Below, piece after piece: positions 13,741 to 22,793 of a stretch of 24,837 bases of DNA (within the stretch, counting starts at the first letter, position 1; every line of letters begins with the position of its first letter). Below the pieces are notes generated by a model. The model was not told the DNA's origin, searched no databases, and saw nothing but the letters and a program-made list of their open reading frames with translations. The position numbers and the translations under genes were made by a program. The stretch comes from JAMCXS01 sp964459065 (lineage in GTDB: Bacteria; Acidobacteriota; Terriglobia; UBA7540): contig CAYWMN010000021.1 of the NCBI GenBank assembly GCA_964459065.1, positions 1 to 24,837 of the forward strand, given 5' to 3'.

Positions 13741-15705
13741 TCAGGCATGAACGTCAAGGCTATCCACCACCAGGCGACCCGACTTCGGACGCAAAACAAC
13801 CGCGTGGAACGTCCGAGCCAGTCCGCTTTTGTGAAACACACGCTGTGAAACTGTTAACTTTGGACTGCGCAAGTCCACCGTCGCCACTTCTGCGCCGTCC
13901 AGTTGGACCTCGACGATTCCATAATCCGGCCCTTTAGGGCTCCAAAGGGTGAAGCCTGTCCCCATAAAATTCCATTTCGCGCGCCCAGCGTTATCCCGCC
14001 GCACGGCGCCGGCCCCAAAGCGGAATACGGGGCCGCTCTGTTCCAGCCAATGGGCCGGATTTTCCCCAGCGCCCAGCCAAGACTCCGTATAAAGATACGA
14101 AATGGTAGCGGGATGCCACCGACCGGCAACTGAGAACTTCGCGACCTCAACATGGGTATGGGCTTCCGCTAACAAACCAAGCAGACCGCCGACCGGTTTC
14201 ATAATTCCTTTCCAGGCTTTCTTGCCACCCAATGCCAGCGCAGTCAAACTATCAGCATGATGCACGATGGTGATCCGCCAGCGTCGCTGGGGTTCTGCCG
14301 GTCCTTTCGCGATGACCCGCTTTTTTCCCTGCGAGTCGACCGTGACAACTTTCCAGCCGTCGGAAGACAACTCAAGCCCGTGGTGGCTCGCCAGGGAAAG
14401 CGAATGCAAGGTGGCATCCGACGTAGGTTTGTTGGGTCCCAATGGAGCCCTGTAATTCCAAATAATTCGCGCCGTGCCGCGGACATCAAGTTCAGCCTCA
14501 AGGGTGAAATCGGTGTAACCCCGTCTGAGGCATGTAAGGCTGGGAGCGTTATCTCCGCTAAAATACAGGCCTCGACTCTTCAAAGGAGTTGACCACGGGC
14601 GCGCCGCCAGATTGATCGTGCCGTTTCCCTCCGTGTTGCGCGAGGGAAACATCGCCCATAACATGCCTTGCTTGTCCACCCAGCCTGAAAACGTCTGCCC
14701 CCAGATCCCAAACGCTTCGTTGGGGACATCATGACTGTGCCAAACCGACCCATAGCGAAAAATCTCCCAAGCCTTCGGATCAGCAGCTTTCTCGAGAGGC
14801 GCCCGGAAAATCACCTGAAAGTTGCGGTTGCGAGCCACTGACGTGGCCGGCGCATAGACCCAGCCCCCATTCGTGAAGGCAGGAAAGAATTCCATGAGCG
14901 GAGGATGGAAATGGCCGGTTTCAACATGACGAACCAGTTTGCGCTCCGAGTAGGGACCTTGAGGGCTGGGCGCCGTCATGGCAAACAGCGCCCAACTGTA
15001 GGGGGGATGATCCATCATGGCCAGGACAAGCCAGTCGTTCTTGCGGCGCAGCAGCGTTCCGGCATAGGTGCGCTGATATCTTCCCAGCAACGGTTTCAGA
15101 GTGGAATTGAGGGTAATCGGCTGCGGGTCGCGGTGCCAGGGACCCTCCGGCCGACTCGCCCATGCATAGGCAAGCCCGCCATCCGCGGCGGCGAAATTCC
15201 GCCGGGCCCAGTCGTAAACCATGTGATAGCGGTTACCGTCGAAAAGCACGCTCACGTCCGGTGTACTCCCGTTCCTGTCAAACATCCCGGGATCGCCGTG
15301 AAGGATGACACCAAGATTCTGCCAGCTTCTGCCCCGGTCCTCTGAACGGTACAAGATACACCGGCTGGGAGGCGGTCCGCCGTAGCCGGTCGCATAATCG
15401 CCGACGTAGAGATACCAGTTGCCACTGCGGGGATCAGAAAAGAAAAAACCGTTTACCGGCCAACCGTAAGGAGGCCGGCCGGTGAGGATTGGATTGTCGG
15501 GCAGACGCTGAAAAGAATCAAATGACGGGTCGCCGTACACGGGATGCCGCAGCCATACATCGACAAACTGTGATTGGGCGTAATCAACTTCAACCACCGA
15601 GGCAGGCCGCAGTCCCCGGGGCTGCAAGCCGCCGGCTATCGCCAAGGTCGCACCCGCTGACGATTTCAGAAAATTGCGCCGACCTATCAGGGTTTGGTGC
15701 CGCAT
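13741..15705 (-). CDS. Tat-exported beta-propeller protein with C-terminal carbohydrate-binding-like domains
   Basis: This protein of about 654 residues starts with a twin-arginine signal (GRRNFLKSS at residues 8-16, hydrophobic core to about 34), so it is exported folded. Residues about 50-400 resemble the five-bladed propeller seen in GH43/GH32-like enzymes, with YLYVGDYATGYGG, CILYRSEDRGRSWQNLG, STPDVSVLFDGNRYHMVYDW and a set of W/F-rich blades. Residues about 410-530 look like a laminin-G/concanavalin-like beta sandwich. The last 100 residues (GTGFTLWSPKGPDYGIVEV to VVDSLDVHA) match the pattern of a C-terminal galactose-binding-like module. Substrate and catalytic residues cannot be assigned with confidence. 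I chose ATG 15705 because it gives a compact Tat signal; ATG 15753 is also open. It lies downstream of the aldolase gene with a gap of about 100 bases. Confidence 0.82.
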   Translation of the reverse strand: MRHQTLIGRRNFLKSSAGATLAIAGGLQPRGLRPASVVEVDYAQSQFVDVWLRHPVYGDPSFDSFQRLPDNPILTGRPPYGWPVNGFFFSDPRSGNWYLYVGDYATGYGGPPPSRCILYRSEDRGRSWQNLGVILHGDPGMFDRNGSTPDVSVLFDGNRYHMVYDWARRNFAAADGGLAYAWASRPEGPWHRDPQPITLNSTLKPLLGRYQRTYAGTLLRRKNDWLVLAMMDHPPYSWALFAMTAPSPQGPYSERKLVRHVETGHFHPPLMEFFPAFTNGGWVYAPATSVARNRNFQVIFRAPLEKAADPKAWEIFRYGSVWHSHDVPNEAFGIWGQTFSGWVDKQGMLWAMFPSRNTEGNGTINLAARPWSTPLKSRGLYFSGDNAPSLTCLRRGYTDFTLEAELDVRGTARIIWNYRAPLGPNKPTSDATLHSLSLASHHGLELSSDGWKVVTVDSQGKKRVIAKGPAEPQRRWRITIVHHADSLTALALGGKKAWKGIMKPVGGLLGLLAEAHTHVEVAKFSVAGRWHPATISYLYTESWLGAGENPAHWLEQSGPVFRFGAGAVRRDNAGRAKWNFMGTGFTLWSPKGPDYGIVEVQLDGAEVATVDLRSPKLTVSQRVFHKSGLARTFHAVVLRPKSGRLVVDSLDVHA

Positions 15706-15803
15706 GACGACTTCGCCAAACGGGGGGCGGCCACTGAAAGCCTTCTGAATCATCAAGAGGACCCTGCTGAAGCAATAACGGTGCGGAGCCCCCGCAAAAC
15801 ACG

Positions 15804-16616
15804 TCAGTAAAGGCTTTTGCTCTTTGGCTTTGTGGCAAGCTTTCCCATTGGCTCAAGAAACTCGCGGGCGCCTGAGGACATCAGTAGAATTTCGGTGCTC
15901 GCTTGGAAAAACAAGAAACCTTGTTCAAGATATTTCTTCATCGTACCGGGGTCCGCGACCGGCGCGCCAACCACCTTGTGATGTTTCCGGGCCGCCTTCA
16001 CGACTTTTGCAATCGCCTCCTGAACTTCAGGAGGGTCTTGTTCACCCCGAAATCCCATGGAGAATGAAAGGTCGCTGGTCCCGATAAAGAGCACGTCCAG
16101 ACCCGGGGTTGATGCGATGGCGTCGATATTCTCCACGGCCTCAGCTTCTTCAATATTTACAATCACCATAACGTTGCGATCCGCAAAGTCGTAGTAGCCT
16201 TCAGCCGCCGGCCAGCGAAACGTCGCCAGCCCTGCGCCGGAGCCACGCCCGCCGTGCGGCGGGTATTTGCAAGCCGCCACTGCGCGCTGCGCCAGTTCCG
16301 GCGTGCTGGTAAACGGAAAAACAACGCCCAGGACACCGGAATCCAGAACCCGCTTTGCCGTCCACAATTCATTCACCGGAACCCGCGCGAACGGTACGGC
16401 CTTGAGTCCCCGCGTCGCCAGCACCATGCTCCGCAGAGTTTCAAGAGTAATCGGGCTATGTTCCATTTCGATCCACAGGAAATCGAAACCGAGGTTGGCA
16501 GCCTGTGCCGCAATCTCCACACTGGGAACGGTAAGCGTTAAGCCAACCACAGGCTTTCCCTCCCGCAGAGTTTTCTTGACGGGGTTTTCTGAAAAGGCTT
16601 CTACTTCAGGTGACAT
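15804..16616 (-). CDS. HpcH/HpaI-family aldolase
   Basis: This 270-residue class II pyruvate aldolase belongs to the HpcH/HpaI family, which cleaves 2-keto-3-deoxy sugar acids or 4-hydroxy-2-ketoacids to pyruvate plus an aldehyde. Key residues are visible: the general-base His53 in WIEMEHSP, Arg78 in FARVP, the metal ligand Glu156 in VNIEEAEA, and Asp182 in FIGTSDLS. In E. coli HpaI the motif before the Glu is Q-x-E; here it is N-x-E. GGRGSGAG near 122-129 fits the substrate-phosphate or carboxylate loop. The length is normal (250-270). It is the first gene of a two-gene minus-strand unit with the Tat-exported propeller protein, which suggests use of an unusual sugar acid released outside the cytoplasm. 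The precise substrate is unknown. Confidence 0.9.
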   Translation of the reverse strand: MSPEVEAFSENPVKKTLREGKPVVGLTLTVPSVEIAAQAANLGFDFLWIEMEHSPITLETLRSMVLATRGLKAVPFARVPVNELWTAKRVLDSGVLGVVFPFTSTPELAQRAVAACKYPPHGGRGSGAGLATFRWPAAEGYYDFADRNVMVIVNIEEAEAVENIDAIASTPGLDVLFIGTSDLSFSMGFRGEQDPPEVQEAIAKVVKAARKHHKVVGAPVADPGTMKKYLEQGFLFFQASTEILLMSSGAREFLEPMGKLATKPKSKSLY

Positions 16617-16851
16617 TCCTGCACCATCCTCGGCAACCGTAATTTAATTTCCGGGTAAATTGTGCTTCAGCAGGAAGGCGGCCTGAAGAGATCCCTTCGG
16701 CGCCAACCGTTTCTTGGCACTGATGGGCCGACATCCGCCCTTCCCAGTTATCCAAGAAGTTCATCCAGGAGGGAAGCTCCCGAGACAGGCCCTAACCCTC
16801 GAAATCCGTCTTGCAGATCCCGAAACGTTTCGAGGTCCCGGACCCAGGACC

Positions 16852-18765
16852 TTACGCCGGTTGCGGACGTTCGTGGCCCGGTACGCCGCCGGAAGGCTGC
16901 GGCTTCAGGACCTCCGTGGTATCCGATTCACCCGGCTGCTGCGGCGGCGGTTCGGGCCGGACAATCGCTGGCAAGGGTTTGCCTTCGATCAGCAGCTTGA
17001 CTTCAACGGCGTCAAGAACCTCACGGACCAGTAAAGCTTCCGCGATGCGCACCAGGGTTTCCCGGTTGGAAGTCAAAATATCTTTGGCCCGCTGATACCC
17101 GGTTACCACAAACTTCTTCACTTCCTGGTCGATCTTGATCGCGGTGTCCTCGCTGAAATCCCGCTGCGTCGCCAAGTCCCGTCCCAGGAAAATTTCCTGC
17201 TGGTTTTTGCCATACGACAGAGGGCCCAGGTCCGACATGCCGAACTCGCAAACCATCCGCCGGGCAATGCCCGTGGCCTGCTCAATATCATTGCCGGCGC
17301 CCGTTGTGATGTGATTGAGGAACAGTTCCTCAGCCACGCGCCCGCCCATCATGATGGCCAGCTGAGATTCCAGAAAGTCCTTGGTGTAAGTATGCTTGTC
17401 ATCAAGCGGCAGTTGCATGGTAACGCCGAGCGCCATGCCGCGCGGAATGATCGTAACCTTGTGCAGCGGGTCGGCATTCGGCAGCATCGCGGCGACCAGC
17501 GCGTGCCCACCCTCGTGAAAGGCCGTATTGCGCTTTTCGGCGTCGGAAAGGATCATCGATCTTCTTTCCGGCCCCATGAGAACTTTGTCCTTTGCCGTAT
17601 CGAGATCCCGCATGCTGACCTGCTTGCGGTTTTGGCGCGCCGCCAGCAACGCTGACTCATTCACCAGGTTGGCTAGGTCAGCCCCGGAAAATCCCGGCGT
17701 GCCGCGCGCCAAAACGGCCAGGTTGACATCCTCGGAAAGCGGAATCTTCTTCGTGTGCACTTTCAAAATGGCTTCGCGCCCCTTGACGTCGGGCCGGTCC
17801 ACCACCACGCGGCGGTCAAAGCGTCCCGGTCGCAGCAGCGCCGGGTCCAAAACATCGGGCCGGTTCGTGGCTGAGATCAAGATAACGCCTTCGTTGGACT
17901 CAAACCCATCCATTTCAACAAGGAGCTGGTTCAGCGTCTGTTCCCGCTCATCGTGACCGCCGCCGAGACCTGCGCCGCGATGGCGGCCGACCGCATCAAT
18001 TTCGTCGATAAAGATGATGCAGGGAGCATTCTTCTTTCCCTGCTCAAACAGGTCCCGCACGCGGGAGGCGCCAACGCCCACAAACATCTCGACAAAGTCG
18101 GAGCCGGAAATTGAAAAGAATGGGACATTGGCCTCACCCGCAATCGCCCGGGCCAGCAGGGTCTTTCCGGTTCCCGGGGGCCCCACAAGCAGAACACCCT
18201 TGGGGATGCGCCCGCCCAACTTCTGGAATTTTTGAGGTTCCTTCAGAAATTCGATAATTTCCTGGAGTTCCTCTTTGGCCTCCTGCACTCCCGCGACGTC
18301 CTTGAACGTCACCTTCTTGTGCTGGGTTGAAAGCAGCCGGGCGCGGCTCTTCCCGAACGAGAGCGCTTTATTCCCTCCGCTTTGCATTTGTCGCATGAAG
18401 AAAATCCAAAGGCCAACAAGCAGCAACAGCGGGAGACCGTTCGCAAGCCAGGTCATCCAGGTACCATTCGAGTCGTCCTTGATGGTGACCCGAACGTCTT
18501 TGCTGACGAGGTTTTTATAGAGGTCAGGATAATTGCTGGGAATGGTGGTCTTGAACTTGGCGTTGTCTTTCTTGAGAACCCCTGTAACACTGCCTCCGGA
18601 AATCGTCACCTGCTGGACGTTCCCATTGTCGACCTGATTGACAAACTCCGTGAAGGTATAGTTGTTGACATGCTCACCGGTGCTTGACCGCACGACGGCC
18701 CAGATCAGTAAAGCGGTGACCGCCAGCACCACCCAGAAGATAATGTTTTTGACCGCCGAATTCAC
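16852..18765 (-). CDS. ftsH: ATP-dependent zinc metalloprotease FtsH
   Basis: This is a full-length FtsH of 637 residues. It has two N-terminal membrane segments (about 8-25 and 105-124) flanking a periplasmic domain, then the AAA+ module with Walker A GPPGTGKT (195-202), the pore motif FVG (228-230), Walker B IIFIDEID (250-257) and the second region of homology ending in RPGRFDRR (312-319). The protease domain carries HEGGH (417-421) and Asp493 as third zinc ligand. FtsH degrades misfolded membrane proteins and regulatory proteins such as LpxC. The start is a GTG at 18765 with AGGAGG seven bases upstream. The tail is Pro-rich, which is variable in this family. It lies 178 bases downstream of tilS on the same strand, a common gene order, here without an intervening hpt gene. 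Confidence 0.98.
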   Translation of the reverse strand: MNSAVKNIIFWVVLAVTALLIWAVVRSSTGEHVNNYTFTEFVNQVDNGNVQQVTISGGSVTGVLKKDNAKFKTTIPSNYPDLYKNLVSKDVRVTIKDDSNGTWMTWLANGLPLLLLVGLWIFFMRQMQSGGNKALSFGKSRARLLSTQHKKVTFKDVAGVQEAKEELQEIIEFLKEPQKFQKLGGRIPKGVLLVGPPGTGKTLLARAIAGEANVPFFSISGSDFVEMFVGVGASRVRDLFEQGKKNAPCIIFIDEIDAVGRHRGAGLGGGHDEREQTLNQLLVEMDGFESNEGVILISATNRPDVLDPALLRPGRFDRRVVVDRPDVKGREAILKVHTKKIPLSEDVNLAVLARGTPGFSGADLANLVNESALLAARQNRKQVSMRDLDTAKDKVLMGPERRSMILSDAEKRNTAFHEGGHALVAAMLPNADPLHKVTIIPRGMALGVTMQLPLDDKHTYTKDFLESQLAIMMGGRVAEELFLNHITTGAGNDIEQATGIARRMVCEFGMSDLGPLSYGKNQQEIFLGRDLATQRDFSEDTAIKIDQEVKKFVVTGYQRAKDILTSNRETLVRIAEALLVREVLDAVEVKLLIEGKPLPAIVRPEPPPQQPGESDTTEVLKPQPSGGVPGHERPQPA

Positions 18766-18772
18766 GCTGGTT

Positions 18773-18778
18773 CCTCCT
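18773..18778 (-). promoter_or_regulatory. Shine-Dalgarno that supports the ftsH GTG start
   Basis: AGGAGG on the minus strand lies seven bases before the GTG at 18765. It decides the non-ATG start of ftsH. Confidence 0.8.
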
Positions 18779-18943
18779 GTTCCGCTTCAGGGGGAAACAC
18801 CTTAGTCGCTACCCCCACATTATTGGATGCGCCAAAGCGCACTTCCGAAACAGGGCTTGTTCCTATTTGAGGAATGCCCGACCGTGGCCCCAAATCACAC
18901 ATGCGCCTTCCGTCCCATTCTCCCGCGCTAAGTGCTTGAATCT

Positions 18944-20353
18944 TCAGCTCAGGATGGCTTCTTGGACCAAAAGAGTTCTGCCCTCGGGTTCCGCCGCCCC
19001 AGCCCAACTTGCTACGGGAAGCCCGCGCCCGCAAACAATGCCCCGCTCACTGTCGATCAGAGGCCAAAGAATACGCTGGCGTACCGGAATCCTGCTTCGG
19101 CGAAAGAGTTCCTTAACCCTCACTGATTTCAGATGGCCTGCGGGACAGTACCGGTCTCCTTCTTGCCAGTTCCGGAATACCAATCTTGCAGGCAGGTTAA
19201 GCGGATTCAACTCCGGCCATACACCTTTATTATAGTCCCTCGGAGCTTTGCCAGAGTCAACAATTTTAAAGGTAAAACTTCGATTAATCTCCGGCACCGA
19301 GATCACAGCGGGGGGAACCACCGCATACGAGAAGCCGGACGCCGGGACTTCCTCGCGCTCAACGGAAAGGATCAGCCATTCAAATTCCGTCCGCGCCACC
19401 AGCCGATGGGGCAACAAAAGCTTTTTGCCGCTTTGCGCTTTGCGGGCAAATTCCAGCAGGGCTTCAATGTGCTGGCTCGTCATCCCTTGCAGGGTGCCCG
19501 CAGCCGCCTGCACGATTTGCCGCAGGACTCGCCGAGCCAGGGCTGGAGACAACCCCTCGAACACACGCCGGGGGATTCTTTCCTCGCCCTGTTCGCGGAA
19601 CCGCCAGGCGCCGGCACGGTCCCTCGCCTCAAAGGCAAGATGCGCTTCGTCTTCCCGCGCCCGCGCAGCCATCTCACTCAGCAGCCTTTTGATCTCTGGG
19701 TTATATTCCCTTTCAAGGAGGGGAAGCAGCTCAAGGCGAATTTTGTTGCGGCGGAAGCGGGTGCTATGGTTGGTGGAATCCACGCGAAACGGCAGGTTTC
19801 GCTCCCGAACCTCCGCCTCAACCTCATTCCGAGTCAGGCGCAGGAAAGGCCGGAAAATCTTGCCCTCAAAGCGGGGATGGATGCCTCCCAGGCCTTGGGT
19901 CCCCGTACCCCGAAGAATGTGCATGAGAACCGTTTCGGCCTGGTCATCCAGAGTATGGGCGGTTGCAACCTTGTCAAGCCGGCCTTGGCGGATGAGGGCA
20001 AGAAAAAAACGGTAGCGAAGCTCGCGGCCGGTCGCCTCCAAATTGCGCCGCCGCTTACGGGCTTCTTCCAGGACGCGGGCTTCGCCGCGCAAGAACGGCA
20101 GGTGCAGATCCCGGGCGCGTTTTCGCACAAAGCTTTCATCTTCATCGGATTCCGCGCCGCGCAGGTGGTGGTTAAAGTGAACAACCGACAAAATAAATCC
20201 CGTTTCACGGGAGAACTGCTCAAGAAAATCGAGCATCAGAAGCGAGTCCGGCCCGCCGGAAACCGCCGCCCCAATCCGCTCGCCAGGAAGGAAAAAACCG
20301 GCCCGGCGCATCTCAAGCGCCCATCGGTCATAAACTCTGCGGCAAGTTCGCAT
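18944..20353 (-). CDS. tilS: tRNA(Ile)-lysidine synthetase TilS
   Basis: TilS converts the wobble cytidine of tRNA-Ile(CAU) to lysidine, changing its decoding from AUG to AUA. The protein of about 469 residues has the PP-loop SGGPDS (32-37), HFNHHLRG, the ATAHTLDDQAETVL region, LRGTGTQGLGGI and RPFLRLTRNEV. A middle helical domain and the C-terminal substrate-binding domain (RNWQEGDRYCPAGH, VKELFRRSRIP) follow. Length is typical for the long form. The ATG at 20353 was chosen; an in-frame TTG at 20368 would add five residues. TACAAT at 20383-20378 may be the -10 box. Together with ftsH downstream it forms a commonly seen pair. Confidence 0.95.
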   Translation of the reverse strand: MRTCRRVYDRWALEMRRAGFFLPGERIGAAVSGGPDSLLMLDFLEQFSRETGFILSVVHFNHHLRGAESDEDESFVRKRARDLHLPFLRGEARVLEEARKRRRNLEATGRELRYRFFLALIRQGRLDKVATAHTLDDQAETVLMHILRGTGTQGLGGIHPRFEGKIFRPFLRLTRNEVEAEVRERNLPFRVDSTNHSTRFRRNKIRLELLPLLEREYNPEIKRLLSEMAARAREDEAHLAFEARDRAGAWRFREQGEERIPRRVFEGLSPALARRVLRQIVQAAAGTLQGMTSQHIEALLEFARKAQSGKKLLLPHRLVARTEFEWLILSVEREEVPASGFSYAVVPPAVISVPEINRSFTFKIVDSGKAPRDYNKGVWPELNPLNLPARLVFRNWQEGDRYCPAGHLKSVRVKELFRRSRIPVRQRILWPLIDSERGIVCGRGLPVASWAGAAEPEGRTLLVQEAILS

Positions 20354-20521
20354 AAGGATAGGTCCCAACTTGCGTTTATTGTAGCATCATGGTCTTCCAG
20401 AGGCCGATTTCACGGAACACTCAGGCCCCGGAAATCAGGTGTCGAAACAGAATCGAAACAAGGGGAAATTAAACTTACGGCCGCGGTACGGGCCGGAAAT
20501 GGGCAGGCTCTTAAGACTCTT

Positions 20522-21325
20522 CTACCCCAGCGCGGTGCGAAGCACCAAAAAGACCGCCAGGACAAACAGCGCAATCCCGAAAAAACGCTTCAGCTTGGTT
20601 TTGTCTACCTGAACAGACGTGCGCGCACCAATTTGCGCTCCTAAAAAAATGCCCGGCACCAGAATGACGGCGATCCGCCAGTCAAAGTGTCCTGCGGCCA
20701 GATGGCCAAAGAATCCCCCGGTAGCCGTCAGCCCCACCATAAAAGCAGAGCTACCGACGGCAATGTTCATCGGGACTCCAAACAGCAGAACCAGCATCGG
20801 AACTTTAAGGATGCCGCCGGATACTCCAACCATTCCGCTGATGACCCCCGCAACAAAGGCGATGGGAAGCGCCAAGGCAAGGTTTACGCAATAAAGATTT
20901 AAGCCGATTTCCCGCCGCCAGTGAAAGAAACTGCTGGGCAAGCCTTTGCATCGGCTCGGCGTTTCAAAATGTTTCACCATAAAGAATGCTGCAACCGTGA
21001 TGACCGCGGCAAATAAATAGGTCAAGGAACGGCCGGAGAAATGGCCGGAGAATAATCCGCCCAGAAACGCTCCAAAGCTCGTCGAGCTCTCCAGGACCAA
21101 GGCCAGAGGCCAGTCCACCACTCCGTGTTTGCGAAACACCAGGGTGGCGGAAAGCGAGGTGATCATAATCAGAAAAAGACTTGTGGCGGCAGCCGTTTGG
21201 AAATGGAAGCCAAACAGGAGTTGGACGGGCGTGTAAAGCACGCCGCCACCCACGCCCATCGCGGAAAACACCATTGCGATGGAGAACATCACGAGATAGA
21301 AAAATATGAAGACGAGGACGCTCAT
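20522..21325 (-). CDS. TauE/SafE-family membrane permease
   Basis: This 267-residue integral membrane protein has about eight hydrophobic helices in two related halves, the hallmark of the TauE/SafE (sulfite/sulfoacetate exporter, DUF81) family. Each half begins with a glycine-rich motif: MGVGGGVLYTPV near residue 24 and GMVGVSGGILKVPM in the second half. The family exports or imports sulfur-containing or other small organic anions; the true substrate is rarely known. ATG 21325 follows an in-frame TTG two codons upstream and has no strong ribosome site. It lies about 170 bases upstream of tilS, with room for a separate tilS promoter. No sulfur-metabolism gene is near. Confidence 0.88.
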   Translation of the reverse strand: MSVLVFIFFYLVMFSIAMVFSAMGVGGGVLYTPVQLLFGFHFQTAAATSLFLIMITSLSATLVFRKHGVVDWPLALVLESSTSFGAFLGGLFSGHFSGRSLTYLFAAVITVAAFFMVKHFETPSRCKGLPSSFFHWRREIGLNLYCVNLALALPIAFVAGVISGMVGVSGGILKVPMLVLLFGVPMNIAVGSSAFMVGLTATGGFFGHLAAGHFDWRIAVILVPGIFLGAQIGARTSVQVDKTKLKRFFGIALFVLAVFLVLRTALG

Positions 21326-21689
21326 TGGCAACTCTGCTTATCTATCCCGGGGTTGTGCCGGCGATATGCTTTCTAAGGTTTCCATTCTTGCACACTTGAA
21401 ATTCTGGGAGCCGGATTTTGAGGTTTGGGCTCTCGCATGGCGGCCCGGAAAGTACGTTCAGACTGGGTCATCGCCTTCAGACGGTCTGCGGACCCGCCAC
21501 CGTCTGTTGCAACGGAACTGAAGGGAAATCTCGTGCCGGTTAACCTCCAAGGCAGAAGGGTCCGGCTTCTTCCCGGATAAGTCAAGTTAAGATTTGATGA
21601 ACGCCCGAACCTCTGGAACGGTCGATGAGGAATAATCAGACGACCGGCCCTTGGCCAATGGATCGGCAACAAAACAGAAGACGCTGAGG
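21326..21689. other. Non-coding stretch between permease and barrel-protein genes
   Basis: I see no supported gene in these 364 bases. Two overlapping minus-strand open frames (21373-21783 and 21587-21835) run into the neighbouring gene and have Arg/Ser/Pro-rich, non-family translations. The stretch probably holds the end of the barrel-protein transcript and the promoter of the permease gene. No clear hairpin or promoter pair was found. Confidence 0.45.
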
Positions 21690-22460
21690 CTATTTCCCGT
21701 TCTTGGACTTGGGACCCCAGGTCCAGTAGAGCCCAAGATAGGCGTAATTCTCGGATTGTCCGGCAACAGTATGACCGTAACAAAAAAGCAACTGAAAACC
21801 CGGATCGTGGAGGGTATAGTAACCTCCAAAGTCAACCATCGTGGCTTCTCGGGAACTCAGGGTCCCGGCGGTTTCCCGGCCATGATAGAAAACCTCGCCT
21901 CCCAGGGTTAGCTTCTTCCCCAGATCATGCTGAATCAGCGTTCCCCCGAACGGGTAATTCCGGGCGCCCTGGATGTGGCTGAAGGTTTCCCCGCCGCCCC
22001 AATTGACGGTCCAGGAACCGACGCTCTTCTGCATCCAGAGAGGAATCTTCCATGAAGGCTTGCCCGCGCCTAATCCTCGAGCAGGATTGCCCATTGGAAT
22101 TTCCATCATGGTGAAAGTTCCGATCATCGGGCGATGTTTCGTCTCCTGAACAAACCGATATTGGAGGCCCGCTTCACCGTCGGTCAGGCCGAAATGCGCC
22201 GGCCCGTCGGAGGGAAAGGCTGCTCCGGCGGGTACAATAAAATGAAACATCATGTTGCGAACGCCGCTCCAGTTAAGCTCCACGGCCGGCCCAGCCAGGT
22301 CCGTTTCTCCCGGGCTTGAACCCACGGTGGAAAACGTATAAAACTCAAAGTGCCGGTATGGGATGACGTCCGGGTCGTCCATCTGAAACGGCGGCCCAGC
22401 CATGACACTCCGGGGCAACAAGCAAAACGCAATCAGCAAAAGAAAAAAGATCGGTTTCAT
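21690..22460 (-). CDS. Probable outer-membrane beta-barrel protein (MetA-pathway/transporter-like)
   Basis: This 256-residue protein has a cleavable signal (residues 1-21, ending SVMA before GPP). The rest is rich in alternating hydrophobic and aromatic residues and short turns, as in outer-membrane barrels: HFEFYTFSTVG, VELNWSGVRNMMFHFIVPAG, GEAGLQYRFVQE, TLGGEVFYHGRE, ATMVDFGGYYTLHDPGFQLL, and a C-terminal strand NYAYLGLYWTW. The pattern resembles proteins annotated as MetA-pathway-of-phenol-degradation or generic 'transporter'. No enzyme motif is visible. Its ATG overlaps the stop of the PadR regulator gene as ATGA, so the two are translationally coupled. It is the last gene of the cytochrome-PadR cluster. 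Confidence 0.7.
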   Translation of the reverse strand: MKPIFFLLLIAFCLLPRSVMAGPPFQMDDPDVIPYRHFEFYTFSTVGSSPGETDLAGPAVELNWSGVRNMMFHFIVPAGAAFPSDGPAHFGLTDGEAGLQYRFVQETKHRPMIGTFTMMEIPMGNPARGLGAGKPSWKIPLWMQKSVGSWTVNWGGGETFSHIQGARNYPFGGTLIQHDLGKKLTLGGEVFYHGRETAGTLSSREATMVDFGGYYTLHDPGFQLLFCYGHTVAGQSENYAYLGLYWTWGPKSKNGK

Positions 22461-22777
22461 AATTCGTCCTCGAAAAGCTCGCCAAACAGTTCTTTGACGC
22501 GATGTTTTGCCGTGTGCAGCGCTTTCCGGCCCGCCGGGGTGGCCCGATAGACCCGACGGAAACGCCCGCCGACCAACTGGCGGGAAGAACGCAACAGTCC
22601 CTTCTTTTCCAATCCGCTGAGGAGCGGATAGACCGTGCCTGGACTCAGCCGGTAGCCGTGTCGGCCCAGCTCTTCAATCATTCCCAGGCCAAAAATCGGC
22701 TCCTGACAGGCATGATGAAGAACGTGAAGCCGGATCAGGCCCGAATAGAGCTCAACTCCGTGGTTCGAATCAGCCAT
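22457..22777 (-). CDS. PadR-family transcriptional regulator
   Basis: This is a 106-residue winged-helix protein of the PadR type: LHVLHHACQEPIFGLGMIEEL, then the recognition-helix segment LSPGTVYPLLSGLEKKGLL (about 44-62), the wing RFRRVYRATPAGRKAL (72-87), and a short C-terminal dimerisation helix. This is the short PadR-s2 type. PadR proteins are usually repressors that release DNA on binding a small molecule. Its stop overlaps the start of the barrel-protein gene, and its ATG lies 16 bases after the second cytochrome gene. The regulator is therefore embedded in the unit it most likely controls. Confidence 0.92.
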   Translation of the reverse strand: MADSNHGVELYSGLIRLHVLHHACQEPIFGLGMIEELGRHGYRLSPGTVYPLLSGLEKKGLLRSSRQLVGGRFRRVYRATPAGRKALHTAKHRVKELFGELFEDEL

Positions 22778-22793
22778 TCGATTATGACGCCGG

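Noticed and set aside
16821..16832. Perfect palindrome CGAAACGTTTCG downstream of ftsH
   Set aside because: It has no loop, no flanking terminator features and no nearby start codon to be an operator for.
18762..19034. A 90-codon minus-strand frame between tilS and ftsH whose stop overlaps the ftsH GTG as GTGA
   Set aside because: It overlaps the 3' end of tilS, has an odd composition, no ribosome site and no recognisable domain; its EQEEPA end is just the ftsH Shine-Dalgarno read as codons.
19133..20644. A 503-codon plus-strand open frame
   Set aside because: It is antisense to tilS, whose motifs are unmistakable; the plus-strand translation has no domain pattern.
21373..21783. 136-codon minus-strand frame in the gap after the barrel-protein gene
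   Set aside because: It overlaps the end of that gene and has an Arg/Ser/Pro-rich, domain-free translation without a ribosome site.
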